Shown piece after piece: positions 17,869 through 27,809 of a stretch of DNA of 34,978 bases. Position 1 is the first letter of the stretch. The number at the start of each line of letters is the position of its first letter. The stretch covers positions 79,420 to 114,397 of the forward strand of contig RQSC01000029.1 of the NCBI GenBank assembly GCA_013416795.1. The letters run 5' to 3'. The position numbers and the translations under genes were made by a program. A model generated the notes under the pieces. The model did not search any database, was not told where the DNA came from, and was given only the letters and a program-made list of their open reading frames with translations. Origin of the DNA: Prasinococcaceae sp. CCMP 1430. Its lineage: Eukaryota; Prasinodermophyta; Palmophyllophyceae; Prasinococcales; Prasinococcaceae.

Positions 17869-20800
17869 TTACACCGCCACGGCCCCTTGCGTGGGCATCC
17901 GCTGCCCGTTGCTGTCCTTGAGAGCGAATGCATGCGGGTTGACGGTGACGCTCTTCGTAGCGTTGTGTGTCTTGTAAATGCCCACCAGTCGGTCCGCGAG
18001 CTCGAACATGTTGTTGCGCAGCGAGATGACCACGAACTGCGCACCCTTGGTGCGCTCCTTCAGGTAGTGCGCCACGATCGACACGTTCTTGAAGTCCAGC
18101 GCGGCGTCAATCTCGTCCATGACGTACAGCGGCGTGGGGCGGTAGTGGTGGAGCGCAAAGATGAGCGCCAACGAGGACAGCGTCTTCTCGCCACCGGAGA
18201 GATTCGCGATGTTCTTCCACGACTTCTTGGGCGGGCGCACGCTGAAGACTATGCCCTCGGAGAAGGGGTCAAGGCTGTCCACAAGCTCGAGCTCTGCATC
18301 GCCACCGAGGGTGATCATCTGATACATCTCCTTGAGCTTCAGCGAGATGGTGTGGAAGCCCGCCATGAACTCGTCCAGACGCTGCTTGCGCAGCCCGTCG
18401 TGATCCTTGCGCAGAGCGTCGCGCTGCGTGGTGGCGCTCTCAAGGGCGGCCACGCGCTGGTTGTATTCGGCCTCCTTCTCGCGGTACTCGCGCACGGCCT
18501 TGATGTCGTAGTCCTTCTCTGCGAGCTCGGCCTCGAGCACAGAGATCTGATTTTGGGCCTTGTTCTCGTCAACCTCAGCAAGCTCCTCCTCTGTGAGCAG
18601 CGCTGGCAGCTCTAGCTCCGCGCCCATATCCGGCTTCTCGCCGCTCTCCGCCCCCATCGCCGACGCCGCGCGCTGCCAGCGCGCCGTCTGCAGCTCCTTC
18701 GACCAGTGCTTCTGCTTCGCCACCGCCCCCGCGTACGCCTCATTCGCCTCCTCGGCCATCGCGGTCAGATCCACCTCCGCCGAGCGCGCCCTCGAAACTT
18801 CCTCCTGGCGAGCCTCGAAGTCCTTGCGGATGGTGTTCAGGGCCGCCTCCTTCTCCTCGAGCACGGCCTGCGTCGCCTGGAACGCTTCGAGCACCGCCGC
18901 GGCCTCATCCTCCATGACTTTGAAGTCCTCCTTGAGCTTGTCGGCTTCATCACGCAGGCCGCCCGTCTCCTTCTCAAGCTTCGCAACCGCCTTCTCGACC
19001 TTCGGCAGCTGCTTCGCGCTGGTCTCCATTGTCACGCGTCGCTTCATGGCCTCCTCCTCGGCGGCTTCAATGCCCTCCTTCGCGGCGCTGACGGCCTTGC
19101 GCGCCTTGGCCATCGGCGCGCCGCCGACGTTGTCGAGCCGCGCCTTGAGCACGGCGACCTCGCCCTTGAGGCCGGCGGCGGCCTTCTCCACCTTGGCAGC
19201 TTCGGCCTTGGCTGACGAAGCCGCCTTCTCAAGCGCCTTGAGCTGCGCGCTGTCCTGCTTGCCCATGGCGGCCTCGGCCTCAAGTTTGGTGATGCGCTCC
19301 GCAAGCTCCACCACGGAGTCGTTGAGGGCCTTCAGGTCGAGCTCGAGCTTGGGGATCTCGCTCTCGAGCGCTGCGACCGCCTTCTCGGCCGTGGCGAGTG
19401 CCTTGACCGACACCTTGAGCTGAGCGCGCGCCTCCTTGGCGGCAGCCTCGGCCTCAGCGACCTCCTTCTCCGCGGCCTTGCGCTCGGCCTCCGGGTCGCC
19501 GCCGTCGTTGCTGGCGGTGGCGTTCTGGCCCATGCCACCGCGCTTGACGGTCTTGCCACCACCAGCCATGGTGCCCGACGCCTCGAACATGTGGCCTTGC
19601 ACCGTGACGACGCGGCGAAAGCGCTTGTCGTCGCCGTAGGCGATGCGCGAGCCCTGATCGAGATCGTTCGCAACCACGGTGTCGCGAAGCGCGTAGTAGA
19701 AGGCCACGCGCAGGCGCGCGTCCTTGACCTTCACCAAGTCGAACAGGCGCGAGGTGCCCTCGGGCGGGCTCGCCGGGGCGTCCATCTGCTTGACGAGGCC
19801 CTGCTGCTTCTCAAGGATGAGGAAGGTCGCCACACCGAGGTTGTTCCTGCGAAGCAGATCGACGCAGCGCTGCGCAGCGGCGGTGGTCTCCACCACGATG
19901 TAGTCGAGCGCCGGGCAGGCGGTGGTGACTGCAACGTCGTACTTGGCGTCGATGCCGCCGAGATCGCCGAGGCGGCCGTAAATACCCGGGATCTTTCCGC
20001 TGGCCTTGGCAGCCATCAGCGCCTTGAGCACCGTTCCCTGGCTCTTGGCGGCGCCGGCGCGCGCGCGGGCCTCGGCGGCCTTGCCTGAGGCGCCTGCGAG
20101 GGTGCGCTCGGCCGTCTCCTCGGCAGCGCGCGCGGCGTCGATTTCGCCCTGAACCTTGGTGAGCGCGGCCTTCTGCTTCTTCAGCTCGGCCTTGCGGGCC
20201 TTGAGCTTGGCTTCGGTTATCTCCGCCTTCTCGATGGCCTGCTCACGCGACTCGCGCGCGTCCTCGACAGCCTTAGCGGCGGCGGCCTGCTTCTCCTTCA
20301 TGAGGGCCGCCTCGGCCTCGGCCTCCTTCGCCGCGGCAGTGTGCTCGGCGAGCTCTGCGTCGTACGGCGCGAGCTTTGCCTGCGCGGCGTCCATCTCGCT
20401 GCGGAGGGCGTCCACCTCAGTCCGGACGCCCTCGGTGAGCTCCTCCACCTTGGCTTGCGCCGCCTCCAGGTCCTCGCCAAGCTCGGCAACCTTGGCCTCG
20501 AGCTTCGGAATCTCGGCCTTGTTGGCCTCGACGTCGCGAGCCAAGGCGTCGCGCTTCTTGGCTTCCGCGGCGAGCTTGTCCTCGGCCTTCTTCTTCTTGG
20601 CCTTGAGGTGCTTCATGTCCTCGCGGAACTTGACGTCCTTGCGCTCGAAGGACTCGAAGTCCTTCTTGGCTTTCTCGAGCTCGGCGGCGATCTTACCGTG
20701 TGCCTTGCTGGCGGCGTTGTACTCCTTCTCCATGCCCTTCAGCTCGCCCTCGTACTTGCCCATCTTCTCGCGCTCGGTCTCCAGCTTGGCGTCGACCTCA

Positions 20801-22141
20801 GCCTTGGCCTTGGCGGTCTTCTCCGCTTCGAGGTCGGCATCCGCGTTGTACATCTGATACAGGTGGCTCTTCCACATCTGCAGCTCCTTCTCCGTCTCAA
20901 GATACTTCTCGGCCTCGGCCTTGTTCTTCTGCAGCGGCTCGAGCTCCTTCTCCACCACGCGCAAGCGGCGCACGAGGCCCGCGCGCTCCTCGTTGACCTC
21001 GTCGAGCTTCTTGGCACCCTCCTCGATGGCCTCGATGTGGCGGTTGGAGCCGATGATGTCCTCGAGGTACTCGAGCAGGCCCTCGTCGTTGCCGCCCTTG
21101 TCGGCGGTCTTAGGCTTCATCATCGAGATCTGCTCGACCTCTCCCTGCAGGATGAGGAAACGGTTGTGATCGAGGTCGATGCCCTTGGCCTTGAGCAGCT
21201 TCGTCACCTCGGTGAAGTTCGAGTTCTTGCCGTTGACGAGGTACTTGGACGTGCTGTCACAGTAGGCGACGCGGCTCACCTCGAGGTCGGTGCCCGGCAC
21301 GTACTCGAAGCCCTCGCCGCCCTCCTTGTCCACGATCTCGCAGAACGAGACGGTCACCTTGGCGAACTGCAGATCGGGATGGTTGTCGGAGTTGTGGATG
21401 AGCTCGGCCACCTTGTTCAAGCGCAGCTGCTTGGCACGCTTGCCGAAGACGAAGAGCATGGCGTCGATGACGTTGGACTTGCCGCTGCCGTTGGGCCCAA
21501 CCACGCACGAGAACGACTGCAGCAGCCCCGAGGTTGGCCACACGCGAGCGCACGCGCGCGCAGACGCAATCGCAGGGGCGAGAGGGCGGGGGAGGGGTGA
21601 ATTGGAGTCCGGCCGCGGGGGCAGCGCGCAGGATGGGCGCGGCGCCGGGCCGTCAGCTCGCCGCACGCGCAACGCGCTCGGTCGGCGTCGGCGGTGCGCG
21701 GGGAATGCGCGCATCGGGAACCGCCTCCTCCACTGCGCGCACGCAGCGCCTACGTGCCGCGGCCCAGCCCGGCGCACGCGGGTGCTCAGCTGCACACGGC
21801 CACGCGCCTGCCCTCAGGCCTGGCTTGCACCGCTCGCACGTCGGTGCGAGTCACTCACGTGCACGCTGAGCGCGTTGGCGGAGCGCGCGCATTCCCAGCG
21901 CGCCCGCCTTTCGAAACGCGCCACACTGCGCCATACCATCACACCTTCCCCTCCCCCCCGCGCTCCACCACCTGGCGCACCCGCGCCCCTGCGCCCTCAC
22001 GCGCCCACCCCCTCTCACCTTGTGGAACGGCCCGACGCGCTGCGCGCCGGCGTACGACTTGAAGTTCTCGAGCACCATGTCCTTGATGACGAGGCGCTGC
22101 GAGGGCGCGGCGGGCGCGACATCGGGCGCGTCGGCCGCCAT
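17869..22141 (-). CDS. SMC4: Condensin subunit SMC4 (2 exons)
   Basis: Core ATPase of condensin, pairing with SMC2 to compact mitotic chromosomes. Exon 1 is 22019-22141 (41 codons, through VGPFHK) and exon 2 is 17869-21516, giving 1256 residues, a normal SMC4 length. The 502-base intron begins GTGAGA, ends CAG and lies in phase 0 just before SFSCVVGPNGSGKS. Walker A GPNGSGKS (48-55), Q-loop region LQGEVEQISMMKPK (the MMKPK run is diagnostic for SMC4), two long Lys/Glu/Ala-rich coiled coils, a hinge at about 545-690 (GIYGRLGDLGGIDAKYD), signature LSGGEK (~1145) and Walker B LYVMDEIDAALD (~1169-1180). The coiled coils are strikingly alanine-rich, in line with the GC-rich codon pool. The C-terminal tail is short. 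Start ATG 22141 has context ACCGCCATGG. Confidence 0.95.
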
Positions 22142-22481
22142 GGCGGTGACGCGCTCTAGGCGCGGGCGGCTGCTGCGGCAGCCACAGGGGAAGGGGGGGG
22201 GGGGCGAGAGGGGAGGCGGCGCCCGCCGCTCGCGCTGTGGCGACGGCGCGCGCGCCCGGCCCCCTTTCAAACGCGAATCGCGGAGGCACGCGCACGCGAA
22301 ATCACCCCCGCCGAACATACCGCGAGCCACTCCGTTCGCGCGACTTTGCGGCCGCCGAAAACGCCGCTTCCGCGCGCGCGCCCGCGCCCGCGAAAAACGC
22401 GCGCGGGCGCACCCCGAACGGCAACATTTTTTTTTTTTTTTAAAGGACGGGCGGGGTCGCTCGCGCGCCGCGCTCCGCGCA

Positions 22482-22496
22482 CTGCGTTTGACCTCG
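22482..22496 (+). promoter_or_regulatory. TTTGACCTCG element upstream of SMC4
   Basis: CTGCGTTTGACCTCG is one base shorter than the copies near 8.9 kb. It lies about 340 bases upstream of the SMC4 start. Confidence 0.35.
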
Positions 22497-22836
22497 CCGC
22501 CGGTCGATTTCGATTTCGCGTCGCATTTCCGACGCCGCGCCGTCCGCCGCCCGCCCGCGGCCCTCCCCCCCGATTTCGATCCGACTTCCGACTCTCGATT
22601 CCGACGGGCGGACCGCGCTGCGTGCGCCCTCGATCCACACCCCGCCCGCGACGCCAAGCCACAACAAGAAAAAAAAAGGAGCCGTTGGGAGGCTCTGCTT
22701 CGGCTGCGGCTTTTTTTGTTGGTCGTTGCGCGTCGGAAGGTGCCGTTGGCAGCAAAGAGGCGAAAGGGAGGAAGGAGGCAAGAAAAAAAAAACGCCGCCG
22801 CGATGAAACGGAAGCACACCGGCTCCCCGTACGAAG

Positions 22837-22884
22837 ATCCCGGGTCTACCGGCACGAGGACCCGGGTCTACCGGGCACGCAGGC
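22837..22884 (+). repeat. Two-copy tandem repeat with CCCGGGTCTACCGG core
   Basis: Two near-identical units of about 23-24 bases (GATCCCGGGTCTACCGG... and GACCCGGGTCTACCGGG...) lie end to end, about 100 bases before the assembly gap. A third partial ACCCGGGT occurs at about 22904. The gap may contain more copies. Confidence 0.6.
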
Positions 22885-22981
22885 GGCCGTGAAGGGATTT
22901 GGACCCGGGTTCGTTCCAGGGCGACGCCGCGCGGGCGCGAGCAGGCACGCGCGCGCGCGCGCGCGCGCGCCGCGGGGGAAC

Positions 22982-23081
22982 NNNNNNNNNNNNNNNNNNN
23001 NNNNNNNNNNNNNNNNNNNNNNNNNNNNNNNNNNNNNNNNNNNNNNNNNNNNNNNNNNNNNNNNNNNNNNNNNNNNNNNNN
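22982..23081. other. Assembly gap of 100 N
   Basis: A run of exactly 100 N, the usual placeholder for a gap of unknown size. It is flanked by (CG)n and (GGC)n-like sequence and lies between the SMC4 promoter and the isopropylmalate synthase 5' end. Confidence 0.98.
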
Positions 23082-23386
23082 GGGGCGCTGCGGCGGCGGC
23101 GGCGGGCGCCGCGGACGCGGGACCCGTGACGTAGAGGGCTCGTAGGTGGCGCGCGGGAGAGGGTGTGTGCAGCGGCGGCACCTGGGATGGGCGTGGCTGC
23201 GGGCCCGCGCGTGCCCGCGCGCTGGCGCGCGCGCTGGCGCAGTGGGGAGTTGAGGCGGTGCTGCACGCACCGCCCAAACGGCGCGCGTGGCCTCTGCATA
23301 GCGCCGTGGGGCGTGTGCGCGGGGGCCCTCGGCTGACTCGTGTCGCGGCGTGCGCCCTGTCCACGGCGTTGACGTTGGTGCTGATT

Positions 23387-25171
23387 ATGGTGGCCCCGCC
23401 GTCCCGCGCGCGCGCGTCCCGCAAAAGGTGTGCGGCTGAGGGTCGCCCTGAGTATGTGCCCGGCGTGATCAGCGACCCCAACTACCTGCGCATCTTCGAC
23501 ACGACGCTGCGCGATGGCGAGCAGTCGCCCGGCGCGGCGCTGACATGCAAGCAGAAGCTGGACATCGCGCGCCAGCTGGCGCGTCTGGGCGTCGACATCA
23601 TCGAGGCTGGCTTCCCTCGCGCGTCGCCCGACGACCTTGAGGCTGTGCGCCAGATCGCCAAGGATGTGGGCTGCACGCCGACGGAGACGGGCCATATCCC
23701 CGTGATCTGCGGGCTGAGCCGCGCGAACAAGGAGGACATCGACGCGGCGTGGGAGGCGGTGCGCCACGCGCAGTTCCCTCGCATCCACACCTTCATCGCA
23801 ACGTCGCCCATCCACATGGAGGCGAAGCTGCGCATGACGCCCGACGAAGTCGTCGCGCAGGCGGTCGAGGCCGTGACGTACGCGCGCTCGCTTGGCTGCG
23901 ACGACGTCGAGTTCTCTCCCGAGGACGCTGGTCGCTCCGAGCTGCCGTTCCTGTACCGCATTCTGACCGAGGTCATCAAGGCGGGCGCCACCACCATCAA
24001 CATTCCCGACACGGTCGGCTACACGATCCCCAACGAGTTCGGCTCGATGATCGAGGCCATCCGTGCCAACGTGCCCGGGCTGGAGGGCTGCGTGGTCAGC
24101 ACGCACTGCCAGAACGACCTGGGCCTGGCCACGGCCAACTCGCTCGCGGGCGCGGCCGGGGGCGCGCGGCAGGTGGAGTGCACCATCAACGGCATTGGCG
24201 AGCGCGCGGGCAACGCCTCGCTGGAGGAGGTGGTGATGGCGGTGGCGATGAGGGGCAAGGAGCAGTTTGGCGGCATGTACACGGGCATCGACACAAAGTA
24301 CATCACGTCGGCCAGTCGCATGGTGAGCGAGTACACGGGCATGCTTGTGCAGCCGCACAAGGCTATCGTGGGCGCGAACGCCTTTGCGCACGAGTCCGGT
24401 ATCCACCAGGACGGCATGCTCAAGGACAAGTCGACCTACGAGATCATGACCCCCGAGAGCGTTGGGCTGCTGCGCGATGACGATGCGGGACTGGTCATGG
24501 GCAAGCACAGCGGCCGCCACGCGCTGCGCACGCGCCTGGCGGACCTGGGTTACACTGTGTCAAACGAGGACATGAAGGACGTCTTCGCCCGCTTCAAGGC
24601 GCTGGCTGACACCAAGAAGATCGTCACGGACGAGGATTTGCAAGCACTGGTCATGGACGAGGTTTTCCAGCCGACGGAGATCTGGCACCTGGACGACATG
24701 CAGATCGTGTGCGGCACCATGGGCATGCCCACGGCAACGGTCCGCCTGGTGGGACCCGACGGCGTCAGGCGCACGACCAGCGCGGTGGGCACGGGGCCTG
24801 TGGACGCGGCGTACAAGGCGGTGCAGCAGATTGTGCAGGTGCCCGTCGAGCTGACCGAATTCGGGATGAACGCGGTCACTGAGGGCATCGACGCGCTGGC
24901 GAACACGCGCGTGATGGTGGCCGATCTGGGCGAGGCGGATGGCGTGGGCAGCCGGTCGGTGAACCCGCAGACTGGCGAGGGCAGGGATTTGATGTACTCG
25001 GGCATGTCTGCCGACTCGGATGTGGTGGTCGCGTCCACCAAGGCGTACATTAACGCCTTGAACAAGCTGCTGGGTATGCGCGCCGCCAAGAACGCCGTGT
25101 CGGAGTCGGAGACCTCCGAGTCGGACAGCGAGGGCGCCGCTGCTGCTGCCGCCGCGAGCAACAGCGCGTAG
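23387..25171 (+). CDS. 2-isopropylmalate synthase (N-terminus uncertain)
   Basis: Condenses acetyl-CoA with 2-oxoisovalerate, the first committed step of leucine synthesis; plastid-located in plants and algae. From ATG 23387 to TAG 25171: 594 residues. Plant-type catalytic domain: [13 protein letters not shown] signature with catalytic Arg and metal Asp, [40 protein letters not shown] (metal His) and [11 protein letters not shown]. Then come the linker and the C-terminal LeuA regulatory domain ([36 protein letters not shown]), where leucine feedback acts, and an acidic Ser/Glu then Ala-rich tail. The frame is open upstream of 23387 back to about 23165 and encodes [21 protein letters not shown], which looks like a signal peptide core with no ATG before it. 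The true first exon may therefore lie upstream or in the 100-N gap. Homocitrate or citramalate synthase is unlikely given the motifs. Confidence 0.93.
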   Translation: MVAPPSRARASRKRCAAEGRPEYVPGVISDPNYLRIFDTTLRDGEQSPGAALTCKQKLDIARQLARLGVDIIEAGFPRASPDDLEAVRQIAKDVGCTPTETGHIPVICGLSRANKEDIDAAWEAVRHAQFPRIHTFIATSPIHMEAKLRMTPDEVVAQAVEAVTYARSLGCDDVEFSPEDAGRSELPFLYRILTEVIKAGATTINIPDTVGYTIPNEFGSMIEAIRANVPGLEGCVVSTHCQNDLGLATANSLAGAAGGARQVECTINGIGERAGNASLEEVVMAVAMRGKEQFGGMYTGIDTKYITSASRMVSEYTGMLVQPHKAIVGANAFAHESGIHQDGMLKDKSTYEIMTPESVGLLRDDDAGLVMGKHSGRHALRTRLADLGYTVSNEDMKDVFARFKALADTKKIVTDEDLQALVMDEVFQPTEIWHLDDMQIVCGTMGMPTATVRLVGPDGVRRTTSAVGTGPVDAAYKAVQQIVQVPVELTEFGMNAVTEGIDALANTRVMVADLGEADGVGSRSVNPQTGEGRDLMYSGMSADSDVVVASTKAYINALNKLLGMRAAKNAVSESETSESDSEGAAAAAAASNSA

Positions 25172-25578
25172 GGACCGCTAAGAATCGCGAATTCGGCTCT
25201 TTTCCGCTGTCAGTCCGCCCCCCCTCGATTGTGTTCGTGCGATTTACGTGACTGTGACCGAGTGGGGTTTTGAAGGATCCGGGCGCGCTAGCGACACCTC
25301 TACGGGCCGCGCGTGTCGCCTGACCGCCAGCGCCAGTGTGAGCATCGCTGCCGCATGCGCCATCCATTCCACCAGAGGTGAAAGGTAGTGCGCGGTGTCA
25401 CGACGCACGAACATCATGGCCATCTCGGGCGTGCGCATGCTGCTAAATGCGAGAAGAGCCAAGACCCCTGCCACGACGCGAGACGCTGCCGAGCAGCTTC
25501 GTTCGCGCACGCGTACCCCGCGCGGGGGGCGGAGGTGCACGTGATAATTAAGTGATTAATGGGTAGCAATTTCCGCGC
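25172..25578. other. Tail-to-tail spacer between isopropylmalate synthase and GT15
   Basis: 407 bases. A minus-strand frame (25244 to about 25540) encodes a two-helix hydrophobic peptide (VVAGVLALLAF and AHAAAMLTLALAV) with the first ATG only mid-way. It would be the only gene breaking the strand alternation and begins about 40 bases after the GT15 stop. I regard it as probably 3'UTR. An AT-rich stretch at 25540-25575 is a likely GT15 polyadenylation region. Confidence 0.4.
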
Positions 25579-27462
25579 TCACGCAGTCTCGCCGGTCGCA
25601 ACGTCGCCCGCGTCGAGCATCGTCTTGTTGTGCAACGCCTTGAAGACCTCCTTCTCAGGCGAGCCAGCGAGGAGCATCTCGAGAGCGCTGTGCAGCTGCG
25701 CATCCGTGAACGCTCCGTAGAGCATGGGGACGTGGGCCGCCAGCACTGTCTGGACGACCGACGGCTCACCGTACGCCGGCGTCGTGCGCACGTGTTTCTC
25801 AACGAGCTCGCGCAGCGCCGCGTTGGTGCCCTCGGTGCGCATGTACTTCACGCGGCAGATTTCGTGCAGGTCGCTGTTGGACAGAAACTGCACGATGCGA
25901 ATGGGGATGCCGGTGTTCGCGCTCACCATGTCGACCAGACTGTTGCGGTCGTCTTCCGTCATCGGCAGCGAGACGGACATGTATAGGTGCAGCTGTGTGT
26001 CGGTCCAGTCGTTCACTTGCGAATGGTTTAGATGGTAGTGGGCGACCACATCCTTGTCGACGATGGCGCGCACCTCCTCGTGTGTTTTGGCATTCTTGAT
26101 TGCCTCGAGCTGCGGCAGATCACGCTCGAGGTCCCACTTGAAGCACTGTGCCGCCCACGTGAGCAGCTCGAGGTATGAGAACCAGGCTAGGTGGTCCGAG
26201 GCCTCGCCGGCACAGTCGCCCAGGTGATGGATGAGAAGGTCGCGCAGGTCTTGAACGCTCTTGCCCTCGAGCACCTCCGGTGCGCCCCATCCGTTGGGCA
26301 GCATCCCTACAGCCATCTTGACGAGAATTTCGGCGACGTAATGGGCGACCACCCCGTCGAGGTCCGCCTTGGCCTCGGGGTCGAGGCCCTTGATCGCGCC
26401 ATCGCGCAGGCAGTGACCAGTCGAGTAGTGGCAATACTCGAGGCCGTGCATCTTGTACAGCGAGTCGGGCTGCAAGAACGTCTTGAGCAGCACGGTCTGA
26501 ATGGGTGCGTCGCCCCAGCGGTACTTGTAGACGTTGCCAGTGTCGTCGATAGCGTGCAGCATTGACTGGACGGGCAGCTGCCTCCAGAAAGTCACGTCGG
26601 CGATGAAGAAGTGCGTGAAGAACATGGTGTTGCTTAGGTGCTCATGTTGGGTGGCGATGCCTTTTTCCTTCACATATGCGCGGGCCCAGTCGAAGAATGT
26701 GCGATTGGTGAGCCCGTGCCACTCGGGCACCTCCACCGAGTACGTGTACACGATATCGCGCTCGTACATGAACTCGAAGGGATCCTCGACCATTTCCGTC
26801 TCTAGCACCACATCATCGTCAAAGCGCATGACATAGTCGTAGTCGCGCACCGCATCCCACACCTGCAGCATGAAGAAGCGGCACATGTGCTTGTACCCAA
26901 TAGGTTTGTCGTCCGGTTGCTTGCGCAGCGGCAGCCGGACCCACGAGGGCACTTTGAACGCCCCGTACGGCATGATGTTGATGAACTTGGTGTGCGGCGT
27001 CTCGGCAATGATTTCACGCATGTGCTCCGGCTTGATGTCACCCTCGTGGAACAGAATGTTGTCGTATCCGTACCGAGCATTGAAGTGCTCGTGCAGCGCC
27101 TTGTTTCGCGCGCGCAGGCTCTCGTAGCCGTCCATCGTGTCCGACCCGCGGATGAGCGCGATGATCGCGCAGCGCAACCCGCTTTTGCTCCGGCTCGTGC
27201 TCGCACCGTCGCCGTCGGAACCGCCGAAAATCCCTGTCGCCGCCCGCGAGCCCCAGCCCGCGCCCGCTCCAGAGGAGATCACGCCTCCACGCAGCGAGTG
27301 CAGCGTCGCCCCGTGTCCCCCGCCGCGTGCCGACCTCCCTATGCCGCTCGCCATCACCACGACCGCGAGTACGGTCACAAAGGTCGCGGCGGCCGCTGCC
27401 GCGACCTGCGCCCACGACATGCCATCCCCGCCCCTGCGCCTTCCCGCGCCGCCACGCCGCAT
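25579..27462 (-). CDS. GT15-type alpha-1,2-mannosyltransferase-like protein
   Basis: Probable Golgi glycosyltransferase of the Kre2/Ktr/Mnt1 family (GT15), transferring mannose from GDP-mannose to glycoproteins. A single exon encodes 627 residues from ATG 27462. Type II topology: basic tail MRRGGAGRRRGGDG, then one membrane helix at ~18-41. Catalytic domain features: NILFHEGDIKPEHMREI (~130), the metal-binding MRFDDDVVLE (~210), SNTMFFTHFFIADVTFWR and YRWGDAPIQTVLL (~313), which correspond to the family's H-FW-NFEIAD..FF and RWGDAP.H blocks. YCHYSTGHC supplies conserved cysteines. Fungal members end near 400-440 residues; here another ~250 residues follow with no recognised domain and no membrane segment. 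Head-to-head with ribokinase, 347 bases between starts. The GT15 assignment is firm at motif level; donor and acceptor are inferred. Confidence 0.85.
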   Translation of the reverse strand: MRRGGAGRRRGGDGMSWAQVAAAAAATFVTVLAVVVMASGIGRSARGGGHGATLHSLRGGVISSGAGAGWGSRAATGIFGGSDGDGASTSRSKSGLRCAIIALIRGSDTMDGYESLRARNKALHEHFNARYGYDNILFHEGDIKPEHMREIIAETPHTKFINIMPYGAFKVPSWVRLPLRKQPDDKPIGYKHMCRFFMLQVWDAVRDYDYVMRFDDDVVLETEMVEDPFEFMYERDIVYTYSVEVPEWHGLTNRTFFDWARAYVKEKGIATQHEHLSNTMFFTHFFIADVTFWRQLPVQSMLHAIDDTGNVYKYRWGDAPIQTVLLKTFLQPDSLYKMHGLEYCHYSTGHCLRDGAIKGLDPEAKADLDGVVAHYVAEILVKMAVGMLPNGWGAPEVLEGKSVQDLRDLLIHHLGDCAGEASDHLAWFSYLELLTWAAQCFKWDLERDLPQLEAIKNAKTHEEVRAIVDKDVVAHYHLNHSQVNDWTDTQLHLYMSVSLPMTEDDRNSLVDMVSANTGIPIRIVQFLSNSDLHEICRVKYMRTEGTNAALRELVEKHVRTTPAYGEPSVVQTVLAAHVPMLYGAFTDAQLHSALEMLLAGSPEKEVFKALHNKTMLDAGDVATGETA

Positions 27463-27516
27463 GGTGCCCCGCGGCGCGATGCCGCAGCGCGCCCGCGGCG
27501 CTGTGCTACGCGTGCG

Positions 27517-27530
27517 ATGATACGTATCAT
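27517..27530. promoter_or_regulatory. 14-bp perfect palindrome in a divergent promoter
   Basis: ATGATACGTATCAT is a perfect palindrome 55 bases upstream of the GT15 start and about 280 bases upstream of the ribokinase start, in an otherwise GC-rich 347-base divergent region. TACGTA is an ACGT-core of the kind bound by bZIP dimers. A single symmetric site between two divergent genes could act on both. Confidence 0.45.
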
Positions 27531-27809
27531 GCAATTCGGCTCGAGCGCACGCCGGGCGGCGAAACGGCAGACGAAACGACCCGGGCCGCCGGCCCTCGCG
27601 CCGTAGCGAGGCGGCGGCGACAGCCTTTTCAAAAAAAAAAAAAACTTCCGAGCTCACCGCACACGCGCGTGCTCGCACACGCGCGCGGCGGGCCAGAGGG
27701 CACGTGCCAGAGTGCGCGCGGGGAGCGCACGTTCCTCCCCCCCCCTCCACCGCCCGTGCTGGCCCGCGCGCGCGGAGCGGGTGGCGGGGGAGGGGAGAGG
27801 AGGGAAACA

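Larger units (their letters stand above)
22142..22981. promoter_or_regulatory. Upstream region of SMC4, up to the assembly gap
   Basis: No convincing gene. It holds a C/G-rich leader, a 15-base T run near 22427-22441, repeated GATTTCG/TTTCGAT motifs (22500-22600), A runs at 22670 and 22783, and a TTTGACCTCG element at 22482-22496. A short plus-strand frame starting ATG 22803 runs into the tandem repeat and is not supported as a gene. Confidence 0.45.

Noticed and set aside
18560-21600. Long plus-strand frames opposite SMC4
   Set aside because: They mirror the Lys/Glu/Ala-rich coiled-coil codons of SMC4 and give Leu/Ser/Ala-rich nonsense. SMC4 explains the region fully.
22890-22925. GGGTTCGTTCC as a tRNA T-arm
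   Set aside because: One mismatch in the putative T-stem and no anticodon arm or acceptor stem around it.
25244-25540. Minus-strand frame with two hydrophobic segments between isopropylmalate synthase and GT15
   Set aside because: It begins with GTG, its first ATG is mid-way, wobble-position GC is lower than in the neighbouring genes, and it starts about 40 bases after the GT15 stop. Most likely GT15 3'UTR.
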